In this document: one piece after another, positions 55,155-64,000 of the stretch
Layout of the letters: each line of letters starts with the position of its first letter
How positions within the stretch are numbered: the stretch's first letter is position 1
NCBI GenBank assembly: GCA_037176725.1
Contig: JAZBRS010000074.1
Location: 62,314,001 to 62,378,000, forward strand
Length of the DNA: 64,000 bases
Origin: Posidonia oceanica
Lineage: Eukaryota > Streptophyta > Magnoliopsida > Alismatales > Posidoniaceae
Direction of reading: 5' to 3'
Made by a program: the position numbers and the translations under genes
The notes under the pieces: generated by a model
Database searches by the model: none
The model's input: only the letters and a program-made list of their open reading frames with translations
What the model was told of the DNA's origin: nothing

Positions 55155-57334
55155 TTGGCCTAGTTTGCTAATGAGTCCCACTTTTCTATTTCCTTAGAGG
55201 GGATTTCTGCTTTGGTCCCTCCGACATTCGCTTTGACTCCCTCTGTGCCCCTTGTGACACCAGGGTTTCGCCCTCTGGTGCCTGGGGCACCCTGGTTTGC
55301 TGCTGGCATTGGCAGACCTACGCCCCTCCAGATCCGATCACCGAGCCCATCTTGATGACCCCTGCTTGTGCTCTGGAGGCGCCTCTGACCCCTCTGTCCC
55401 AGGGCTATGTCGCTATCGACATCCCTTCTGCTGCTGCGACCTTTGCCATAGGTTCCCTACTTCTTGAATCTAGTCCCCTGCCGATCCTGCCACTCATTAT
55501 ACCCACTAACGAGTCCCCTAAGGTGCAGTACCAGCATCTGATGGAGACTGCCCAGAGGCTTCTGGGCATGGCTCTATCAGTTCGCCCCTCTTGCATTCCT
55601 ACTACTCCCGAGGTTCCTCTGCTGCCTGCTCTTGCTTATCATGCCTTCTACACTACACTACCGCCTGGACCATCGCCCCAACTACTCACTACTCCAGCGA
55701 TGGGGGCACAGCTTCTGCCTCCTGCATCTGCACAACACTATGCACTTCATGCAACTCCGCCACCTGGTGACCAGTCCTTCGGGTTGGTTGGAGCACAGTA
55801 CCCCACAGGCCTGCTGCCCGGCACCGCGCCTGCACAGCAACTATTGCTCCAGCACTCTGCATGACCCATTACACAGCATATTATCTATCCATCCCCCTTG
55901 CATCAGTTTCAGACCTCAGCATACATTCCAACATACACTGCACCCACGCATGGATACGCCGGCCATCACGTCACACCACCAGGCGACGCGATGGTGGATC
56001 CGGAGGAGCACCTCGGTGTGACCCAGATGGCGTATGTGGTCCCTACCCTTGTTGCCTCATCACCATTGGCAGCCAATCCAGACCCCATCAATGATAGAAT
56101 GGACGTTCTGGAGAAAGCACTACGTCTAGTGCAAGGCACGGACCACTAGTCCTACCAATTCTGGGACCTCTACTACTTTCTAGAAGCCGCACTCCCTTCG
56201 AAATTTCACATCCCGAAATTCGATAAATACAATGGCAGAGGTTGTCCCATTTCGCATCTGAAGGTATACTACGGAGACCTTGCTCAGCTTTAGGCTGATG
56301 AAAGGCTCCTTATCTGCCTGTTTCAGAAGAGTCTAACCGGCCCTGCGCTCAAGTGGTTCACTTCCTTTGACATGGCCACGGTTTAGACTTGGACTGATCT
56401 TTCTCAGGCCTTCCTTGAGCAATATTCTTTCAACCTCGACTTGATCCCCAAGAGGGAGGATCTTGTCGCCATCCGGTAGGGGCCCCAAGAGGCATTCAGG
56501 GAGTATGTCGGTTGCTAGCGCTCCATAGCCGCCCAGGTTAGAGATAGACCCTCCGAGGAGGAATCTATCGAGATGATCATCAAGGAGGCGCTGCCAACGA
56601 CTGGGACTCTGCTCTGCATTCAGCACATCACTAGTTATGCAACGCTGGGTAGGGCTGGCGCCTGTGTGGAAAGCTCACTGTGAAGTGGGCATTTCCCCAC
56701 ACTTTCTGCATTGGCTAGGCAGGCCAACACCTCCAGTCGCCATAGCAGCAACAACAACAACTACTCCGCTCCCGGCTACTCCGAACAGCTCACCGAAGCA
56801 TACGCTGATTCTCTCGTAGAGCCTGCCTTTGCAGAGAGTCAGCCAGACCCTTTTCCGCTAGAGTATGCACCTAACTATGCACCCACTGCACACACTGCCA
56901 CCGTCGAGCCTGTGCATCACGTCGCACTTGCTCGACAAGGACTCCAACTAGGGCAAAGACGACCTCGTCGGGCTAAGTGTGATTACACCCCTCTGCCCGA
57001 ACCACTGAGCGTCATCTTCCCTCAAGTTGAGTCACTCCTACAACACCCGGATGTCCGTCCGTCATCGAATCCCCCTCTGTGGTGGCATGATACGGATCAG
57101 TTCTGCAGTTTCCATCAGGCCACGGAGCACTCGACGGATGACTGCCTCACTCTCCGAAACGTCGTTCAACACCTGATCGATCAGAGGATCATCAGCGTTG
57201 ACACGCAGGAAGCAACACTTGCACATACACCTACACTTGCACTTGCACACCCTAGTGTAGCCGGCCCTTCCTCTTCCGAACCTGTAGGCTTCACAGCTGT
57301 CGGAACCTCGGGGGTCTATTCCATACTTTTCTGA
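55155..57334 (+). pseudogene. gag: Gag remnant of element D
   Basis: The ATG used in A and C is TTG here (55155-55157) and the third codon is TAG, so the start is lost. A long open stretch 55352-55864 carries the Pro/Ala-rich N-terminal half. The capsid-like core (56149-56640) reads in pieces: FDKYNGRGCPISHL, ADERLLICLFQKSLTGPALKWF, LSQAFLEQYSFNLDLIPKRE, with TAG stops including 56476-56478 (same codon as a stop in C) and 56516-56518 (same codon as a stop in A). The 3' part, open over 56711-57334, includes the FCSFHQATEHSTDDC module (about 57090). No pol follows. Confidence 0.88.
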
Positions 57335-57809
57335 GTCCAGCTCCGCCCTGGTGGATCCTTCCAATCCCATTGGCGCAATCTCCTTTTCCTGCTTTTCCTA
57401 GCTCGTCCGAGGGATGCTCAGGGATGCCACGGCAGCGTCGACAGCAAGCCCAGTCGCAGCACCATCCAGGTCAGCTTCTCTTCTAGCTCCAACAGCCCTA
57501 GTGCTCCTTGCACTGCCATCAGCAGCTCCAGTGCTCCCTGCACTGCCGTCAGCAGCCCCAGTGCTCCCCGCAGTGCCAACAGTGGACCTCGCCGACAGCG
57601 TTAGCAGCGTAGGAGTGGACCCAGCACCTTTCTCTTGAGGTTGCTAACAGGTAAGTCCCTCTTACCTCTCTTTTGATTCCTGCATTGTCTTTCCTTTTTC
57701 ATTTTGTTTTGCTTTTTGCATTTTCTTGCCTTGTCAGACAATCATAAAAAACATACAATCAACAAAACCTAAAAGCATGCATTTCTTTCTTCTTCATGAA
57801 TTCATCTCA
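57335..57809 (+). other. Gag 3' flank of element D
   Basis: Includes a ~30-bp direct repeat, CTCCTTGCACTGCC/CTCCCTGCACTGCC with GTCAGCAGC(T/C)CCAGTG (57505-57570). No gene is supported. Confidence 0.45.
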
Positions 57810-57960
57810 GTCGGGCTAACAGCCCTAACTGCTCGACGATAAGTCCGTCAACTTATCACCCTCAGCCTGATATCCCTAACTATTCAGCGATGGGTTTGTC
57901 AACTCATCATTGAGCTGATATCCCCAACTATTCGGCGATAGGTCCATCAACTTATCACCT
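57810..57960 (+). repeat. Three-unit hairpin array (element D, gag-proximal)
   Basis: Three units: GATAAGT-CCGTCA-ACTTATC (perfect, 57838-57857), GATGGGT...ACTCATC and GATAGGT...ACTTATC (both closed with G·U pairs). Equivalent of C's 19200-19352. Confidence 0.85.
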
Positions 57961-59400
57961 TGCATATCATGTCATTCTCTGCACATATCTATCATTCTCT
58001 ACATGCATTTTTCATCTTCTGCATATACATATCATTTCTTGCATCCTGTAAATTACAAAAGCGAAAAGAATCAAGAAAATCAAAAATGCCAAAAATATTT
58101 TCTTCGCCTTGCTGCTAGTTTTCCCTTTTTATGTTTTCCTAAACCAAAAACCATAAAAATACATAACCAATGCAAAAACCCAAACACATGTTTGTCCCTT
58201 CCCCTTCTAAAAAATACAAAACCCATAAACATTTGTATAATCAGAAACCCTGCTTTGGACAAACAAGCAGCGCCTGGAGGGTGACAAGCGTAGACAATCT
58301 CAGGTCGAACTCACTCAAGTAGCGCCATCTCTTTGCATGTGGCCACAGTGTGAGACTGAGAGCAGAACAGAGCATCTCGCTGAGCTTAAAAACTCCCAAA
58401 GCGAGATCCACCTTATCAAGAGAGTCCACCAGACATGGAGAGGACCAAAGCAGAGTAGAGCATAGCCAAAGGCTGCCTGTACATACAACAGAGGCTGAAG
58501 GTGTACGCCGACTAGCTGAACACTTAACTCCTCATCCAGGACCACTACCCCAAGAGGGCGAAGACATGCATATCGAAAAGAATAGAGATCACATGAGCAA
58601 AAAATATGATAACAAGATATGCATTCTAAGCATTAAAGGACAATGAAGAAAGAAGTTGAAGAAAGAAGGTGCTCATGAGAAGAGTGACTCGGACGAGCAT
58701 CGAAGCCCCCTCAACTTTCAACTCCAAGCACCACATTGCCAACTGCATAGGAAGCATTATCAGGAGGACCTGGCCCCACCCTCCGAGCACAGCAGCACGC
58801 TCCAAGCCCTTGTGCAAACAATAACTCTACCTCCTTGGCAGGCTAGATGCAACTCCAGTCACTCATGAGGGGAAAAGAAATATCATTCTGTGAGTGTCGA
58901 AAGCGGTAGTCGGTCCTCGAGGAATTAAGATGGAGGCTATGAAGCTACATCCAACACTTCTGCTACCCACATGCAGCCAAAGGCTATACTCTGCAAAGCT
59001 GAAACGTCATCCCGAACCAAGAGTGAGAAAGAGAGCCACCGACCACAACTCGGCATGACGTTGCTCGAGGATCGAGAATCCGCTGAGTCAGAAAGTGCAA
59101 AAGCACCCTCTTGGCAACAGCTGCTTTTGTGTCCAAAGCCACCAAAACATGCATGCTATAATATATTATCTTCCCTTCTCCCTATTTTCGAAAACCGGAG
59201 CCAAGGACGAGCACTTTTGCCTGCCTCGCTTAGAGGCTCCGTGCTTTTCAAATTTTTCTGCCCACCGTGTTGGGTAGGTCCATGATGATTGGCATGTCCA
59301 TTGTTTGTCACTCCGTGATGTTGCATTGCGTGCCCGTGCTGAGACCATTGCACACCCACCATGAGTGGGTTCCTGTTTTTCTCCTCTGCATCATTCTGCA
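57961..59400 (+). other. Conserved block of unknown function (element D copy)
   Basis: Plus-strand counterpart of C's 17750-19110. Short frames with similar peptides exist in both (for example KNTKPINICIIRN at about 58215 here and on the minus strand near 18900), but those frames are broken relative to each other. Function unknown. Confidence 0.65.
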
Positions 59401-59569
59401 TTCATTCCTTGCATCGAGCAGGCAGCCCTAACTACTTGGCGATGGCTCCGTCAACCTATCATCCAGCATTCCTCTACATCGGGCTAGCAGCCCTCATTGC
59501 TCGGTTGACACCCATTAAAATGTCATCCCGCATATCCGCATTGCATTTAGACTGATAGCCCCAACTATT

Positions 59570-60315
59570 CGGTGATAAGTCCGTCAACTTATCATCTATT
59601 CATCCATCCATCCATCCATCCATCCTTCGCATTTCGATGCCAGGGGTACTTCGGCTGTCCCCTGGTATCATATCTGATACTAGGGGCATCTTTTTTGCTG
59701 TCTTGTGGTATCGCCCCCCCTCATCTCATCGGGCTGGCAGCCCTAACTACTCAGCGATAGGTCCGATAACCTATCACCCTGCATTTTCCCTACATTATCC
59801 CATTGCATTCCCCACCAGCATTGCACATTGCATGGAAAGTCCTTACATCCATCTCACTGCATTCGGGCTGATAGCCCTAACTACTCGGTTGGCAAACTCG
59901 TTAGTTTTGTCTCCACCCTACATTTTGATGCCATGGGCACTTCGGCTGTCCCCTGGTATCGTTCATCGATACCAGGGGCATCTTTATTTTGCTGTCCCAT
60001 GGTATCCCATTTTCCATCTGCATCAGGCTGACATCCCTTACTGTTATGGGAGCATTTACGGAGCTCTGCCACACCTTCGGGCATGGTATTCCCGTTGCAT
60101 TCGTGGTAACAAGTCATCCCACTTGTCACCACGTCTCTTGCCTGACAGACTGCTGGCCTGTCAATGCCTTCGATACCAAGTGCGTCTGGCAGCCCCTTGG
60201 TATCATCTCACCCCCATTCGGGCCGATACTCCCCAACTATCTGGTGATGAGTCCGTTAACTCCTCAGCGGGCTGATAACCCCTAAATATCTGGCGATAGG
60301 TCCGTTAACTTATCA
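59570..60315 (+). repeat. Hairpin-module domain of element D
   Basis: Module 1: GATAAGT...ACTTATC at about 59574-59593 and GATAGGT-CCGATA-ACCTATC at about 59756. Module 2: 59659-59686 (one mismatch) and near 59949-59977, where the loop-closing pair is G-C instead of A-T. A CATCCATCCATC run lies at 59600-59625. Confidence 0.8.
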
Positions 60316-60369
60316 CCCTTTCGTCGTAGTGTAATAGCATCCTGTTGCATGGCATTAGCATCTCATCAT

Positions 60370-60765
60370 CACACGGACATCGAGCGCTTAGGATTCGAAG
60401 CCCTGGTTCGTGCATTGCTTAAAGTGATATCTTCAGCACCCACAACTCTACGCAGTTCACATTGCCTAAGATAACACCCATGGTAGTGCGCGACTAGGAT
60501 CGTTTTCTCGGTTTCGCGTGCCCGGCGTTCCACTGTTTATACCCTGCATATCATTGCATAACATTTGCATCCTTATTGTGCTGCTACTCCTCTGTAGTCA
60601 TTACACCAACTCCCACATTCCGTTTCCCGGACATGGCATGCTTAGGAAACCGAACCCTTGAACGCGCATTGCTTAAAGTGATATCTTCAGCACCCACAAC
60701 TCTATGCAGTTCGCATTGCCTAAGATAACACCCGTGGTAGTGCACGGCCAGGATCGCTTCCTTGG
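60370..60765 (+). repeat. ~110-bp direct duplication with decayed tRNA-like sequence
   Basis: Segments 60389-60495 and 60645-60755 share GCATTGCTTAAAGTGATATC, TTCAGCACCCACAACTCTA and GCATTGCCTAAGATAACACC. Their minus strands align with C's 16800-16870 tRNA-like fragment, whose B box is mutated here. Confidence 0.7.
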
Positions 60766-61219
60766 CATTACGTGCCCGCCATCGCATGCACATCCACTGC
60801 ATCTTTACTTTCAGCCTTTTACTTTCTGCACTTGCACCGCCTATGCCTACAGCAGAAGCTTGGCAAATGGCACACCCTGTCGACTGGCCCTCCTGCATTG
60901 CCCAGCGACACCCCTTGCATTGCATTGCATTTTTCGCCTTTTCCACATGCATGCATCACCCGCTTTCCCCAGAGGAGCACAGCACAATGAGCATTAGCGT
61001 AGGCATCACATTCGCACCAGCACCGTACACTAGTCGTTGCATTGGCACAGCATCCTAGTGTTCGCATCTGCATCTGCATCTGCATTCGACAACGAGTCAT
61101 GATTTTTGGTACATCCACTGAATAAGTGACTCACGCCTATAGCAATTGGCCTCTCATCGGTGTTAAGAGGGGGTGTCTTGTCAACCCTGAGCCATGGTCT
61201 CGCTACGCTTGACCTTGCT
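60766..61219 (+). other. PPT-proximal 3' domain of element D
   Basis: CATTGCAT/GCATCTGCATC-rich, non-coding; matches the equivalent domains of A, B and C. Ends with GGGGGTGTCTTGTCAACCCT and CTTGACCTTGCTCAGG before the PPT. Confidence 0.6.
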
Positions 61220-61233
61220 CAGGAAGGGGCATA
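61220..61233 (+). promoter_or_regulatory. Polypurine tract of element D
   Basis: CAGGAAGGGGCATA directly before the 3' LTR; one G-to-A change inside the purine run and C-to-A at the end relative to the other elements. Confidence 0.85.
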
Positions 61234-63803
61234 TGTAGACACCCCATTTTGACAGCTAGCGGTGAATCAAACTTGGAGGAATGAGCTCAAAAACTATGGA
61301 TTCAACCTTTTCCCCAAAACCCAATCTTTCCACCCAAACTGACCCAACTTGATCCAAAACCAAATCCTATTCCAAACCAACCCAAAACAACCAAATTCCC
61401 AATTCCAAAACAAACCTAAGCCTTAACTCTAGCCCAGCCCATTAGCAACCCAGCCTAATGAGTGGCACGTTCAGGCGCCGCATGCACAAGCGACGGGACT
61501 TGGTCACAACTTTGAGTGGCGACTGAGTTTAGCGCCACATGCACAGGCGACTGGACTGCAACTTAGACCACCACCCAAGCTTCCCTGCCACGGCCGCTAC
61601 CGGTCGTCGGCCACTTGCCACCCGTCCCCTCGGCCACTTACTCCTCGCTACCGCCACCGACTACGTGCCAAGATCCACTTACTTCCTGGCACAGCGTCAC
61701 CTCTCCTCGACAGACAACCCGCACACACAGCCCTCACTGCCACCTTCGCCAATCTTCTGCCACTGACGACCTTCACTGTCCTTCACTTGCACACCATTTA
61801 CTTCCTCGACTGCCAAGCCACACTCACAGCCTCTCACTGCCCCTCCTCTGCCACATTCGGCAGCTGCCAGAGCCATTAGGTGGAGGAACCCATCCCAATC
61901 CCATTGGAGATCACACGCCGGCCATTTCACAAAGAAAAAACCCAATCCATTCTCCTCCCTTGCCGCTCGAACCAGAGCGTAATTGAGCAATCCAGAAACC
62001 TACACACACTCTCCAGCATCCTTCCTAGCCACTCAAACACTGCTTTTGCATCCCGGACCGCCGCAGCAACCCCGAGCTCACCGCCTCCTTGCCGCCGTCG
62101 GCCAACATCCCTAGAAGCCGCATCTCTGCACCAAACTCCGTGCACACCTCCGCAAGGTCTCCATGAACGCAGCCCGATCAACTCGCATGCCTGCCGTCAC
62201 CTCCACTACCGCAGCAACCACCACGCCGGTGAGCCCGGACGAGCTAGGTCAGGGGGCACATCCGTGCATCCCCGCAGGTGAGCGATACCTCCCTTAGCTT
62301 CGTCTTATTCCGTGCATGCTTTTAGGCTAATTAGTTAGATTTTATCGTGCGTAGCGTAGCCGTTCTTGGCCATCTTCTTCGGCACTGGAGGCCTGCCAGG
62401 TTAGGTGTTGCATGAAGCGGCAACTAACCTGCACCTCTATCTATCGGATGGTCGGACTTTGGGTCGTTGCTCTGGTCGGCCCAGAGCTCCATTTTCATTT
62501 CTGTTTGTATGGTTGTGAACATGTTTGTTGCTCTTTAAGATTGCATGCTTAGATCATATTTTTGCATCGTCATGGATCTTAGATCTGGCATGGTACTTGG
62601 CTGTTTGAGCAGCTGGAGTTGCAGGCCTGTCGCTAGTCCAACCGGCGACTCGGTTGCAACTCAAGACAGCTCTCCGGCCAACTTCAAGCTGCTGTATCTC
62701 GCAACCCATTTGTCCATTTTGCATTCTGTTTGCTTGCTTGCATTCCTCATCATGCCATCTGTAGGATCATGCAATTAGATTTCCGTTTTGCATCATCTAG
62801 CTAGCTCATTTTTGGCCGTGAAAGTTGCTGTCTAGTTAGAAATGTGCGCGCCTCTGTCGCCACTATCCCAGGCGACAAGCCCAGGCACCACTCACACTCG
62901 CGACTGGGATGCAATTGCTGCTCTGACTGGCGACCAAGTGCCTTGCTGATCTCACTGGCAACGTGCACTGCCGCCGCTCAGGCCGACGACCAGCCCTGCA
63001 GTTTAGACAGTGGCTGAGCCACCTTGTTTGCCGCTTTGTATTTTGTCTCTTTCGTTCGTTTGTTTGCAGATCTGTTTCCCGAGCCTGTTTATCATCGCTT
63101 TACCGCATTTTCGCTTTAATCAGTTTTCTAGCATATTTTCAAAGCCTGCATCTTTTACAAATCCATGTTGCATGTTGCTTTCCATCGCATGGTTTACCGC
63201 TGTTTTGTTTTCCGCTTGCATTGCATTAGGGCAGTGATGCTTATTGTCTAGAGTTCTTACGAACCTGGGCATGCCCCGTTCGGAACACTAGCAGCGCTAC
63301 TGAGCACATAGATTACACGTTTAATTCCCTACACGCATCTTAGCACTTAGAACATACATCTAAGCATGTAATTAAGCATTCATGGCATTTAGGCATTCAA
63401 AGCATGCATCTTCCTGCATATGCGAGCGAGAAGCTTAAGAAAGACCGATTCTCGGACGTATCGAGGGTGCCTAACACCTTCCCCATGCGTAACAGGAGTC
63501 CTTGTCCTTTCTCTTGGCACGCAATGACCATTATGCCCTCATCCTAGGCACTAGTCATATCATTGCATAGCATTGCATCCTTTTGCATGTTTTTCTATGC
63601 ATTCCCTCGATTTTCCTTGTCTCCTGATTAATAGACACGGTGGCAACTCTGATTTTGTCTTATCTTTCTTTTTCCCTTTTTTTTCGGCATTTTCGAGTAG
63701 AGTTTCCTTCCTCAGATCCAACCACTAATAGTGACCCAATTTCGGTCAGTGCACGCGAGCTTTAGCATCGTGCATGGATGTGCCGATTTTCAGGATTACT
63801 ATA
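61234..63803 (+). mobile_element. Element D, 3' LTR (2,570 bp)
   Basis: TGTAGACACCCC...GGATTACTATA (terminal CA changed to TA). Same landmarks as the 5' copy: donor GT at 62278, core block 63438-63558, U5 motif 63641-63651. Confidence 0.88.
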
Positions 63804-64000
63804 GACACTAGGAAATCCAACGTCCAACACTTCCAGTAGAATGAACCATGTTTTGAAGTTTTTCGACATCGACTTTGGGTCTGTTTACTTTGATTTCGAT
63901 TATCCAATATGATTTGCATGTCTACAGTGGCTTTAAGATTTTCATCTTTGCTATTTGGCATGTTTTCAAAAGCATACGGCATTTTGTTTTCAAGACGTGA
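63804..64000 (+). other. Continuation of the D target site
   Basis: AT-rich, non-coding; presumably the remainder of B's 3' LTR after the GACAC flank. No feature recognised. Confidence 0.4.

Larger units (their letters stand above)
51428..63803 (+). mobile_element. Element D: complete 12.4-kb gag-only Tat-type retrotransposon
   Basis: Two 2.57-kb LTRs (51428-53998 and 61234-63803), PBS at 54000, leader, broken gag, conserved block, hairpin modules and PPT at 61220. No protease, RT or integrase. The LTRs differ visibly throughout, so D is older than C. The flanks GATGC (51423-51427) and GACAC (63804-63808) would both derive from GACGC by CpG deamination on opposite strands. Confidence 0.88.

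Overview
The window is plant intergenic DNA made almost entirely of nested LTR retrotransposons of the Ty3/gypsy Tat (Ogre/Retand-like) lineage. I find no host gene. Evidence for the lineage: long LTRs with TG...CA ends; a primer binding site (PBS) matching the 3' end of a plant tRNA-Arg just inside three LTRs; a polypurine tract (PPT) AGGGAGGGGCATC or a close variant just before four LTRs; and decayed Tat-type gag, aspartic protease, integrase C-terminal and plant-mobile-domain (DUF7745-like) sequences. A large-genome angiosperm is likely; the species cannot be told.

Layout. (1) 1-1194 is the start of a minus-oriented LTR that cuts the 5' LTR of element A. (2) Element A (plus): 5' LTR remnant 1195-2312, PBS 2314, leader, gag 3542-5990, protease about 6130-7434, a low-complexity linker in place of reverse transcriptase, RNase H and integrase core, integrase C-terminus 9023-9449. 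It resumes at 29325 with a plant-mobile-domain ORF (30305-31507), a minisatellite, hairpin modules, PPT 35326 and a 3' LTR 35339-37930. (3) Element C (minus), 9959-29324, sits inside A. It is complete: 6.1-kb near-identical LTRs, perfect 5-bp target duplication GCTGC, and only a gag remnant inside. (4) 37931-48324 is the 3' half of element B (plus), mostly a ~50-bp minisatellite split by a 5.4-kb solo LTR (39249-44629, target duplication GCATC/GCGTC). B's 3' LTR starts at 48325. (5) Element D (plus), 51428-63803, lies within B's LTR: 2.57-kb LTRs, PBS 54000, broken gag, no pol, PPT 61220.

How the parts work together. C and D are gag-only and fit the TR-GAG class: they carry the cis signals for transcription, tRNA priming and plus-strand priming but no enzymes, so they must have moved with enzymes from autonomous relatives. 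A kept protease and the integrase tail but lost the catalytic core.

Most interesting unexplained structure: three recurring hairpin modules with compensatory changes (two in the 3' non-coding domains, one in the LTR core); a PBS-like motif inside every LTR at a fixed 152 nt from the LTR end (110 in C); a conserved ~1.4-kb block of unknown role shared by C and D; and paired splice-donor and acceptor-like sites suggesting a 5'-leader intron. Degrees of similarity were judged by eye; no alignment or database search was run.
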